A DNA stretch of 16,341 bases from contig JALLPB010000398.1 in NCBI GenBank assembly GCA_036939975.1, positions 1-16,341 on the forward strand, written 5' to 3'. Of the stretch, positions 8,580 through 16,275 are shown piece by piece. How positions within the stretch are numbered: position 1 is the stretch's first letter; each line of letters opens with the position of its first letter. A model generated the notes under the pieces. That model was not told the DNA's origin, did no database searches, and was given only the letters and a program-made list of their open reading frames with translations. The translations under genes and the position numbers were made by a program. This DNA comes from Cyclostephanos tholiformis. Lineage: Eukaryota; Bacillariophyta; Thalassiosirophyceae; Thalassiosirales; Thalassiosiraceae.

Positions 8580-11024
8580 TTATTCCCTCAGTCTGTCGAT
8601 CAACTCTTCCTTCTTCCCACTCACTTTTAAACCTTTACTGCGTAGTAAATCTTTAAGTTGACTTACGGTCATTTTCGAATAGTCTGCATCGACGCCCTCG
8701 GGAGCAGAATCGTCTATCATGTCAAATTTCTCAACTTCATTAATTGCATCTCCCTTGCTTGGTGGTGGCTGGGGTGGTGAAGCAGTCACCATATCGTTTT
8801 CCCACAAAGTCCGTGCATTCTTCTTTTCGATCTGCTTCGCCCTCATCTCCTCCTCGTACTTGCGAACGGCCTCCCTCGCCGCCCTTCCCAATGCATCCTC
8901 CTCCTCTTTGGATAAGTTGTCAAATTCGAATGGCAAAAGATCATCAGAATTTTCGAGGAAGTCTTCCCCGGCGATATATTCAACCAGAGGGGATGGGAGT
9001 CCCTGTAGTTCATTAGCGAGACGAACAGATGCCTCCCAGTCCTGGTCATTGATTTCGTCGTCATAGTCCAAATCGTCGTCATCTTCCATGGAAAAATCTA
9101 TCTCTGCCTGCACCTCCAACCGACGCCGTTCTTCGGCCACGGCCAGTTCGACCTTCACCCGAGCTTCTTCTTCCGCTCTCATGCGAGATTCTTCCTCAGC
9201 TGCTTTCGCTCGAGCTTCCTCGGCCATCGCCCGCGCCTTCTCTTCGTCGGCTTTTAACCTGGCCGTTGCCGCTCGTGCCTCATCCTCAGCCTTTACTCGA
9301 GCCTGTTCCTCCTTCTCCTTCAATCGAGCCTTCTCTTCCTCCATCACTTTTATCTTAGCATCCTCCTCCGCCTGAAGACGAGCCCGTTCCTCCTCGGCCT
9401 TCAATCGAGCCTTCTCCTCCTCCACCACTTTCGTCCTAGCCTCCTCTTCCGCCTGAAGTCGAGCCTTCTCCTCCTCCGCCGCCACTTTCATCCTGGCCTC
9501 CTCTTCCGCCTGAAGACGAGCCTTCTCCTCCTCCTCTGCCGCTGCTTTCATCCTGGCCTCCTCTTCCACCTGAAGTCGAGCCTTCTCCTCCTCCTCCACT
9601 GCCGCTGCTTTCATCCTATCCTCCTCTTCCGCCTGAAGTCGAGCCTTCTCCTCCTCCTCCACTGCCGCTGCTTTCATCCTGGCCTCCTCCTCCGCCTGAA
9701 GTCGAGCCCGTTGCTCCTCAGTTTTCAACCGAGCCTCCTCCTCCTCCAGCGCCGCCGCCGCTTTCATCTTAGCCTCCTCCTCCGCCATATGTCGAGCCCG
9801 TTCCTCCTCGGCATTCAACCGAGCCTCCTCCTCCTCCACTGCGGCCGCTTTCCCCGTAGCCCCTTCCTCCGACATAAGTAGCGCACGTTCATCCTCGGCA
9901 TTCGCTTTCAGCGCCTCCGTTGAAGACGATGTAGATTTCATGGAAGCGATGAACGCGTCGGCGGAGTTCAACCGCGCGTTACGTATTTCTTCCGCCTCCT
10001 CGGCGGTGAGTCCCTCCGTAATGATCAATGGCACTTTACCGCCTCCCGACCACGAAGGCGACATCGGCACGACGACGGACGCGACGGACGAATTGTCGGC
10101 GCCAGCGTCCGACAACCGCGCGTTACGTATTTCCTCAGCCTCCTCGGCGGTCAAACCCTCCCTCAGGGGGACGTAAGCACCCAATCCCATCGACCTCGGT
10201 CGTACGATAGTCGAAATCGTCGAAATCGTCGACGTGGTCTTCGTCGCCATCGTCGTCGAGAGTTGTTCGTTCCCCCCCCTCTTCCCACCCCCCAATTCGT
10301 CCATCACCCTACCAGCGATCGATTCCGTCGCGTCCGCCGTGGCCTTGCCCACGCTCCTAAATATGTCGCCCGCGAGTCCCGCGGTTATGCTGCAGTACGA
10401 GGCGAATATGCCCACGCTCGCGCTGATAACGAGCGTCGTCAACGATAGCAACGACGTCGGGCCGAACAGCGCCAGCGACGCGAGCAGCGCGAGCGTCGAT
10501 CCGTGTACCGCCGCTCCGGATATGGTCGACGATGGCACGCCGCGGGCGATGGTGGGATTTAGCAACGGCATTATCAGATCGTCGAGGATGGGGTTCTTAT
10601 CGGGCGATCGATACGACGATCGGTCGTCGCTGGATTCGACGACCACCGGTAGGGGGGCGGACGATCGCGGCGTCCGAGGGGGGGGTGGTCGGGGCGTCGA
10701 TGGCGGTACGACGGGCCACGACTTACCCTCATCCTCGGCGTCTTCGATGGATGGGCTAGGCCTTACCGCTCCCTCCCCGCTCTTCTCCTTGATGGCGCGT
10801 AGGATGATGGAAGACGACGACATCGTCAAACCGGGCGGAGATACGACGACGAAGCCGGGCAGTCTCCTCTGTCCTCGTCGCATGACGGGGGGGGGGAGGG
10901 ACAGGGCCGTGGCGAATTGGTGTGTCCCGCCTCGGCCGCCGCCGTTCGACGACGACGTCGATGGCGACGACGATAGCGCCACCACCGACGCCACCGCGAG
11001 GGCGGAGCGTAGCGCCATGGTCAT
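8580..11024 (-). CDS. Coiled-coil SAP-domain protein with signal peptide and membrane segment
   Basis: Single exon, 814 aa from the ATG at 11024; a second ATG at 11018 has a better context. In order: a hydrophobic leader at residues 4-18; a Pro/Ser-rich segment; a hydrophobic stretch at about 174-217, long enough for one or two membrane passes; two copies of EGLTAEEAEEIRNARL at 289-304 and 337-352; a Glu/Ala/Arg-rich tandem-repeat coiled coil at about 395-640; an acidic stretch (645-660); and a C-terminal SAP motif at about 783-814 containing MTVSQLKDLLRSKGLKVSGK. SAP motifs are two-helix DNA/RNA-binding units found in nuclear matrix, repair and plastid nucleoid proteins. Leader, membrane segment and SAP motif together suggest an organelle-membrane protein that may tether nucleic acid, possibly in the plastid; this is inference. 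The gene is divergent from ispD. The 5' half is rich in CpG and the 3' half is strongly purine-rich on the coding strand. Confidence 0.82.
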   Translation of the reverse strand: MTMALRSALAVASVVALSSSPSTSSSNGGGRGGTHQFATALSLPPPVMRRGQRRLPGFVVVSPPGLTMSSSSIILRAIKEKSGEGAVRPSPSIEDAEDEGKSWPVVPPSTPRPPPPRTPRSSAPLPVVVESSDDRSSYRSPDKNPILDDLIMPLLNPTIARGVPSSTISGAAVHGSTLALLASLALFGPTSLLSLTTLVISASVGIFASYCSITAGLAGDIFRSVGKATADATESIAGRVMDELGGGKRGGNEQLSTTMATKTTSTISTISTIVRPRSMGLGAYVPLREGLTAEEAEEIRNARLSDAGADNSSVASVVVPMSPSWSGGGKVPLIITEGLTAEEAEEIRNARLNSADAFIASMKSTSSSTEALKANAEDERALLMSEEGATGKAAAVEEEEARLNAEEERARHMAEEEAKMKAAAALEEEEARLKTEEQRARLQAEEEARMKAAAVEEEEKARLQAEEEDRMKAAAVEEEEKARLQVEEEARMKAAAEEEEKARLQAEEEARMKVAAEEEKARLQAEEEARTKVVEEEKARLKAEEERARLQAEEDAKIKVMEEEKARLKEKEEQARVKAEDEARAATARLKADEEKARAMAEEARAKAAEEESRMRAEEEARVKVELAVAEERRRLEVQAEIDFSMEDDDDLDYDDEINDQDWEASVRLANELQGLPSPLVEYIAGEDFLENSDDLLPFEFDNLSKEEEDALGRAAREAVRKYEEEMRAKQIEKKNARTLWENDMVTASPPQPPPSKGDAINEVEKFDMIDDSAPEGVDADYSKMTVSQLKDLLRSKGLKVSGKKEELIDRLRE
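9105..9842 (-). repeat. Imperfect tandem repeats encoding the coiled coil
   Basis: About a dozen imperfect units of roughly 57-66 bp, translating as variants of EEEKARLQAEEEARMKAAA. The coding strand is nearly all purine over long stretches. The middle copies (about 9420-9720) are the most alike, which suggests recent expansion there. Such arrays commonly vary in copy number between strains. Confidence 0.8.
9969..10160 (-). repeat. Duplicated 48-bp coding motif
   Basis: Two copies, at 10160-10113 and 10016-9969, exactly 144 bp apart. About 43 of 48 bases match by eye, and both encode EGLTAEEAEEIRNARL. The sequence between them is unrelated low-complexity coding DNA. Confidence 0.85.
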
Positions 11025-11412
11025 TCCTCGATCCTTTTTTCCCTTTCCGCGTGTGAATACTCTCTTTGTGGGTCTTCTGGATGGCTCCTACACGAATTTC
11101 CAGGATGTCTCTTGTCTCCAAAAATCTTTTATGGGAGAGGCCGCGCGGGGAGCCGGGCGGGCGGGGGGCGGGGGTGATGAAAGCCTTGAATCCGTTGGCA
11201 TCAAGGGACAGACGGCAAATAAAATAATATAGTAATTTTTTTTTTTGAAGATAAAGAGAGACTTGACACTTCAACTTGACCAGTTTGTGGACGTGCCCCC
11301 CCCATCCAACCCCGCCGCAGGCCCCCCCAAACCCATCCATATGTTCATAATAGAAGGTGAAGAAGGACGCGACGACGAGGACAATAATAATCGGGATACC
11401 AAAAAATCCATC
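11025..11412. promoter_or_regulatory. Divergent upstream region, SAP gene / ispD
   Basis: 388 bp between divergent ATGs. It contains a G-rich stretch (about 11140-11175), an A/T-rich block with a T tract at about 11216-11246, and a C-rich stretch at about 11296-11332. The ispD frame is open back to 11245 and includes in-frame ATGs at 11245 and 11341. Starting there would bury the signal peptide behind 24-56 polar residues, so those starts are unlikely. Confidence 0.5.
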
Positions 11413-12588
11413 ATGACACCGACGTTGATCATTCACCTCCTGTTACTCCTGCCATCGTCGACCGCATTCCTCGCTGGGGCAACAGGCGCTACGATCGCCA
11501 CTACTAAATCGTCGTCGTCGTCGTCGTCGTTTTCGTCCTCCCTGGGATTGTCGTCCTCCCCGTCCTCGTCATCGTCCGAGGGGAATGACGATTCGAATTC
11601 CGAATTCTCCGGCTTCGGCGACACCGGCATCGTCATACTCGCTGGCGGGACCGGATCGCGAATGAAGTCGAACGTGCCGAAGCAATTCCTCATGCTCGAT
11701 TCCCGTCCGGTATTGCACCATTCCCTCCATCTCTTCCTCGAGAAATTACCGTCGTACTGCGAAGGCGAAAATTTGTCCCCCCCCCGTCACGTCGTCCTCG
11801 TCATGGACCCGACGTATCAACCGCAATATCGGGAAGTCGTCGACGCGTACGGCGGAAAATTGTCGTTCGCGAATCCGGGGAAGGAACGACAGGGCAGCGT
11901 CGAGAACGGACTTAGGGCCCTCCTCGACGCGACGGGGGGCGACGATGGCGACGGCTGCGCGTACGTCGCGATACACGATTCTGCGCGTCCGCTCGTCACG
12001 ATACGCGAGGTTCTCGACGTCGTGCGCGACGCGCACGTCGTGGGCGCGGCGGTATTGGGCGTGCCCTGCAAGGCCACGATCAAGGAGAGCGGGGATGGCG
12101 TATACGTGACGCGGACGGTACCGCGCAGCAGGCTTTGGGAGGTGCATACCCCCCAGGTGGTCCGATGCGAGGCGTTATTGCGCGGATTCGAGATGGTGGA
12201 TAGGGAGAAGTTGGAGGTCACGGACGACGTTAGCATCATCGAGGCGTTGGGCGAGCCGGTGAGGTTGACTAGGGGGGAGTATACGAATCTCAAGATAACG
12301 ACGCCCGAGGACATGGATGTGGCGAGCGCGATATTGGCCGATAGGGGCGAGGGGGAGATATATCTTGCTGGTTGCGACCTAGGAGGAGGAGGAGGAGGAG
12401 GAGGAGGAGGAGGAGAAGGAGAGGCGGCGATTGCGGTTGCATCTAAAAATCCGTTCGCCTCCATCCCGCGCGCGGGACACCTGCGCGAGAGAGAGTACAA
12501 TACCCTCCGCGAGGTGAAATTGTTTGATAGAGACGTCACCGGACAACGATATCCGGCGAAACCCACGCCCTCTCGGTGGCTAGAATGA
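11413..12588 (+). CDS. ispD: 2-C-methyl-D-erythritol 4-phosphate cytidylyltransferase, plastid-targeted
   Basis: Single exon, 391 aa. It catalyses CTP + MEP to CDP-ME + PPi, the third step of the plastid MEP isoprenoid pathway. The start at 11413 (A at -3) gives a hydrophobic leader, TLIIHLLLLLPSSTAF, at residues 3-19. Its S-T-A|F junction matches the diatom ASAFAP-type import motif; a Ser/Thr-rich transit segment with a (TCG)7 run follows. Catalytic-domain motifs are LAGGTGSRM (76-84, Arg83), PKQF (Lys90), GKERQGSVENGL, HDSARP (188-193), WEVHTPQ (242-248), TDDVSIIEALG (270-280) and YTNLKITTPEDM ending at 301 (Lys294). Arg83, Lys90 and Lys294 correspond to E. coli Arg20, Lys27 and Lys213. Overall it resembles plant IspD (PGKERQ, VLGVP-KATIKE). 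After the usual end there is an extra C-terminal tail of about 75 residues, starting with a run of eleven Gly encoded by (GGA)11 at 12382-12414. The stop lies in a (TGAA)n repeat. Confidence 0.94.
   Translation: MTPTLIIHLLLLLPSSTAFLAGATGATIATTKSSSSSSSFSSSLGLSSSPSSSSSEGNDDSNSEFSGFGDTGIVILAGGTGSRMKSNVPKQFLMLDSRPVLHHSLHLFLEKLPSYCEGENLSPPRHVVLVMDPTYQPQYREVVDAYGGKLSFANPGKERQGSVENGLRALLDATGGDDGDGCAYVAIHDSARPLVTIREVLDVVRDAHVVGAAVLGVPCKATIKESGDGVYVTRTVPRSRLWEVHTPQVVRCEALLRGFEMVDREKLEVTDDVSIIEALGEPVRLTRGEYTNLKITTPEDMDVASAILADRGEGEIYLAGCDLGGGGGGGGGGGEGEAAIAVASKNPFASIPRAGHLREREYNTLREVKLFDRDVTGQRYPAKPTPSRWLE
11509..11529 (+). repeat. (TCG)7 microsatellite in the IspD targeting region
   Basis: Seven TCG codons encoding serine just after the signal peptide, in the segment expected to act as transit peptide. 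Confidence 0.9.
12382..12414 (+). repeat. (GGA)11 microsatellite, polyglycine linker in IspD
   Basis: Eleven uninterrupted GGA codons, followed by GAA GGA GAG. It lies between the catalytic domain and the C-terminal tail of IspD and is length-variable in principle without frameshift. Confidence 0.95.
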
Positions 12589-12603
12589 ATGAATGAATGA
12601 ATG
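12584..12603 (+). repeat. Short (GAAT)n tetranucleotide repeat at the ispD stop
   Basis: About five GAAT units spanning the TGA stop codon of ispD. Changes in the number of units would leave the first stop in place. Confidence 0.85.
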
Positions 12604-13106
12604 ATTAGTATCGTAGCAATCTCTGAAGCGGAACCAAACTGGCAGCATTTGTTCGGTCGAGATAGCCCGAGGAATTTGAACACTCGGTATATATGGTTTT
12701 AAAGGGTCAGTCTAGAGAGGAGTAGGCTATACTATCCTCACCTGATATCTTACTATTATTCCAAGTTGTATGTAATGATGATTGATGGAGTCGGCCAACT
12801 GTGGTCTTCTTATATCTACCACCTGAGATAAATGCACCTATCATCAGATCTACAACATCTACAACCCTGGAACGGATAGATCACTTATTATATTTGTACG
12901 ATACGACATGCATGATAAAATAATAATTGGCTGTCTAAACCACTCGATCTACGATGGAATTGGTATAGCATTTGGCGGTTTGCCTTCCTTTACGATATCG
13001 CAAGCCTGGGAGGCGAGGTAGGAGGAAAACAACCCCACAACATGGCTGCCGCCGTCAGTTGAATTTACAATTTACATTGTTGTCGAAACCCCCATGACCT
13101 TGTAAT
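12589..13106. other. Spacer between ispD and threonine aldolase
   Basis: 518 bp, AT-rich, between two genes on the same strand. It should hold the ispD 3' UTR and the threonine aldolase promoter. A TATATA string sits near 12689, too far from the next gene to assign. I saw no open frame of interest, RNA gene or mobile element. Confidence 0.5.
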
Positions 13107-14310
13107 ATGATAAACATTAACATCACTCGTCGAATGCATCTTGCTGCAAGGTTCATCCAATCTAGTAGCAGGCGCATTATCGACCTTCGAAGCGACACGG
13201 TAACGCAGCCGACAGTCGACATGCTCCGCACCGCGACCCAAGCCATAACTGGAGACGATGTCATGAGAGAGGACAAAACAGTAAACGAACTAGAAGCTTA
13301 CGCCGCCGATCTGTTCGGGAAAGAGAGTGCCCTCTTTTTACCCACCGGGACAATGGGTAATCTCTGTGCCGTCATGGCGCACTGTCATCACAACAAATCG
13401 GCGGAAATAATGATAGGAAAGAAGTCGCACATCAATTTATATGAGGGTGGTGGGTACGCAAATCTAGCAGGAGTAAGCTGTAAGCAGATTGATGAGGATG
13501 AGAATGCGATGTTTTCGGTAGGGGATTTGAGAGACGCATTTCGCGTTGACAACGATGATCATTATGCAAAATCTACGTTGATTTGCTTGGAGAATACGCA
13601 CAACATGCTCGGAGGTGTAAGTCTGCCATCTACATACATTGAAAAAATTGGAAAGCTGGCTCATGAAGAGTGGGGAGAGCAGCAGATGAAAGTGCATATT
13701 GATGGAGCACGAATATTCAACGCGGCCATTGCCCAAAATATTTCTCCGTCCACGCTGTGTGCAGGGGCTGATTCGGTGTCCATCTGCCTGTCGAAAGGAC
13801 TGGGCGCTCCCATGGGATGTATTCTTGTTGGAGACACTGACTTCATACGTTTGGCAAGACGGGTAAGGAAACGATTGGGAGGTGGTATGAGGCAGGCTGG
13901 CGTCATGTGAGTTGAGTCTCAATCCTATTGCGCTCCTTCTGCTCATTTGTCTCACCGATTCTTTTGTTGGATGTAGGGCGTCTATGGGGATGTATGCATT
14001 GATGAATAATGTTGTTCGATTGGCGGAGGATCACGAAAGGGCACAACGACTGGCAAAGGAGCTCCAAAGGAGAGGTTTCTGGTTACCTAGAGATGGTGTA
14101 GTCGATACTAATATAGTGTTTTTTGCGCTCCCGGAGAATAGTAAAATGAAGAAGGAGGAACTTCCACCACTTCTATATGAATATCATGGTGTAAAGATAA
14201 CTGGCGGGTATAGTTCTGGTGGTAGATTGTTTAGATTGGTAACTCACATGGATGTGGACGATTGCGGCGTTGAAACAGCACTAGAAGGATTGTCAAAACT
14301 GGTGGGATGA
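13107..14310 (+). CDS. L-threonine aldolase (PLP-dependent, beta-eliminating lyase family)
   Basis: Two exons, 13107-13906 and 13977-14310, joining to 377 aa. The enzyme cleaves L-threonine or allo-threonine to glycine and acetaldehyde using pyridoxal phosphate. Family hallmarks are IDLRSDTVTQPT (24-35), the PTGTMGNLCAVMAH segment (79-92), HINLYEGGGYANL (108-120), LENTHNMLGG (161-170), HIDGARIFNA (197-206, Asp199 pairing with the PLP nitrogen) and SICLSKGLGAPMG, with Lys230 as the PLP Schiff-base lysine. The exon join reads GGMRQAGVM-ASMGMYAL, matching the conserved segment after the lysine. The first 23 residues (MININITRRMHLAARFIQSS and following) are basic and could be a short mitochondrial presequence; an alternative start is Met10. 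Stereospecificity (L- or L-allo-) cannot be read from this. Confidence 0.93.
13907..13976 (+). other. Threonine aldolase intron (70 bp)
   Basis: Donor GTGAGT at 13907 (phase 2) and acceptor GATGTAG ending at 13976, with a C/T-rich segment between. Unspliced RNA would stop at once, because the TGA at 13908 is in frame. Confidence 0.92.
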
Positions 14311-14703
14311 TGATGGCAACGATAACGAACGACGCTACGCTACTAGGCGGCCATCCTCCGCCTTTCACCACACCTTTTCATATTGATTGACTGTCGTGTT
14401 TAGCTCTAACAAAAAATTTATAGAATAAATATTTAAGCTTTATGCAGACAGGATTGGTATATTTATTACTTAGTAAATCATCATCTTTGCTGTGTTAATT
14501 AGGAAGTACCCACTGCCATGGAATAAAATCCCGTGGCGCAATCAATTAGTGAATGTTGATATCATGTAGCGTTTGACTCGATTCTTGTATTTGTCACACT
14601 CGTAGTCTTAAAAAGCCAACGAAATTGTATAACCTAACACCATACTTACCACACATACACACGGCAGTATTTTCGCAACACACATCTGAACGGCTACGAC
14701 GAT
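14311..14703. other. Convergent spacer, threonine aldolase / RMD1-like gene
   Basis: 393 bp of AT-rich sequence between two stop codons. An AATAAA at 14424-14429 lies 114 nt after the threonine aldolase stop and could serve as its polyadenylation signal. Nothing else was recognised. Confidence 0.45.
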
Positions 14704-16161
14704 CTACTTATCAAGCCAACCTCGGTATAATTCAATGGCAACCTCTGCGACAATCAACACTATGACGATCCATTCCAAAGTGGTCGCGTGTTGGTTGTGC
14801 GCCGCATCCATCAAGATACTGTTCAAGTCCTTTAGAACCTCTAATCTTTGGTTCAGTAAGTTGATTCTCGCATCGACGTCAAGATACTTTATTGACTTAT
14901 CATACTCAGGCTGGAAGCGATCATCTTCAAAATGCAGAACAAACATTAGGGACATAACAGAAATGACCTGATCTGAACAAGAATAGAAAAAGTAAGCTTA
15001 CCGTCCCAAAACTCCTGTAATTGCATCAAACCAGAACAAATTGCACGAGATCATAAAGAGTTGTGTGCATCAAAAAGGTTGAGAATATGACGATGCATTT
15101 CGCTTGAACGATGATGAACTTACCTCGGGGGTGTCAAGCATATTGGTTTCCAAGTTGATAGCGTTATTCAAGAGATAAAGCCGTCCAATTTCCACATTGA
15201 TTTGTTTCCTATTCAAGTGAATCTCACCGTGCTCGGCTAGATCTTCAGGAATGTGCGCATTACGCTGTATTGCCTGTTCGAGCCGCCATTCATAGATAGA
15301 TAGGTTCGCCGATTTTGCAAAAGCAAAACTCACGGCCATCTTCTCGCCCGCGTCTCTAGTGTGCAATTGGACTACATCGCGATGCCAACTGAATTTCTCA
15401 CCGTAGCAAAATCCCATTTCGTCGCATGCCTCCTCGATGCTTTCTGCATTGTGTTTTAAGCCAAGAACTTCCTTCTGTGGGAACAAATGTTGTTCCATCC
15501 ACTGCTTCTCGGCCCTTCCGTCCTTGAAGTTCCAGAAGACGACGGCACCAAAACCAAACACGAAGACTTCTGGCATCGAAGCATGGATTTCGCCTTCTCC
15601 ATCGGCATACCCTCCCTCACCAGTGCGTAGGGCCGGAACATCCTCCTCTCCTCCACTGAAATGAAGTGAGTCTTTATGCTCCTCCTCAATTGGGAGCCAT
15701 AGCCGAACGACATCGTAGCAATCTACCAGCTCCCAATTCGTTGGCAGGGTCAGATAAATGCAACTAATGAGCTTCTTGAGATCGAATTCGTCATACTCGA
15801 CGTACACCCCTATTCTACCTCTCCAGGTGGCATAGGACTGTCTCGTGCGGCGGAATGCACCAACATTTTTTCGTTGACGAGTCTTCGTTTGCTTGGCCGT
15901 TACCGTCAATATTTGGCCGGACTCCACAGACTTACTACGCCGACGCAGTCCGATCGTTGAATTTGAGGGGAGCAAGTTAACAGGAGTTGGAAGATAAAGT
16001 TTATTGGAACTGAAAGTACGGAGATGGTCCTTCTGAAACGTGGCATGTGTGGATATCCCCGGTGAAATATCGGGTGAACCGAGGAGACCTCTCTCAGCAT
16101 TGTCGCTTGAGGAGTTCATTATCAGGGGAGTTTGTTCCGTAACTCGAGGTTGATCCGACAT
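14704..16161 (-). CDS. RMD1/RMND1-family (DUF155) membrane-anchored protein
   Basis: Three exons, 16161-15124, 15014-15002 (13 nt) and 14924-14704, joining to 1272 nt (423 aa). Family features: EVFVFGFGAVVFWNF (198-212), a region with AVSFAFAKSANLSIYEWRLE, then HLNRKQINVEIGRLYLLNNA, NLETNMLDTPEEFWD, KYLDVDARINLLNQRLEVLK, and a C-terminal membrane helix at about 400-418 followed by a short polar end. This family includes yeast Rmd1/Rmd8 and animal mitochondrial RMND1. Its biochemical function is not well defined; RMND1 supports mitochondrial translation. This protein lacks an obvious mitochondrial presequence. It has a polar, basic N-terminal region of about 110 residues with EQTPLI near the start, so it looks closer to the cytosolic/endomembrane Rmd1 type; that is inference. 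A three-codon upstream ORF precedes the start. Confidence 0.9.
14925..15001 (-). other. RMD1-like intron 2 (77 bp)
   Basis: Donor GTAAGC at 15001 (phase 1), then a T-rich stretch; acceptor TTGAAG ending at 14925. The exon that follows reads on from the microexon as D-D-R-F-Q-P-E-Y. Confidence 0.87.
15002..15014 (-). other. 13-nt microexon of the RMD1-like gene
   Basis: GAGTTTTGGGACG lies between TTACAG and GTAAGC. It encodes E-F-W-D and the first base of the next codon, restoring the LDTPE-EFWD-DDRFQPEY segment conserved in the family. Phases 0 at its start and 1 at its end match the flanking exons exactly. Confidence 0.88.
15015..15123 (-). other. RMD1-like intron 1 (109 bp)
   Basis: Donor GTAAGT at 15123 after CCCGAG (phase 0); acceptor TTACAG ending at 15015. 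Confidence 0.88.
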
Positions 16162-16162
16162 T

Positions 16163-16174
16163 TCACCAAGCCAT
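16163..16174 (-). promoter_or_regulatory. Three-codon upstream ORF before the RMD1-like start
   Basis: ATG GCT TGG TGA, with A at -3 and G at +4, ends one base before the main ATG at 16161. If it lies in the transcript it would be expected to lower translation of the main frame. The transcription start is unknown, so inclusion in the mRNA is not shown. Confidence 0.5.
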
Positions 16175-16275
16175 GGTTCTGTATGCCGGGGGTGGCTTTC
16201 AGGAAAAAGGTGAAAAATCCCTTCTTGGAGTATCGATTTTTATCTACCTTAGGCGGGCGGGGGTTTAAGAACCAC

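Noticed and set aside
10234..11232. 332-codon + strand open frame opposite the SAP-domain gene
   Set aside because: It is the antisense of a CpG/TCG-rich coding block, shows only low-complexity Asp/Ser/Gly/Pro, and lacks any domain; the minus frame encodes a coherent signal peptide and membrane segment.
11817..12683. 288-codon - strand open frame opposite ispD
   Set aside because: The + frame is unmistakably IspD; the antisense frame contains polyproline from the (GGA)n repeat and no family features.
13912..14310. Separate 132-codon protein after the threonine aldolase frame
   Set aside because: It is exon 2 of the same gene; its first 22 codons are intron, and joining at 13906/13977 restores the conserved enzyme.
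14643..14651. ATACTTACC resembling the 5' end of U1 snRNA
   Set aside because: The sequence after it does not follow U1, and no Sm site or stem-loops could be matched; it is simply the complement of a splice-donor-like string.
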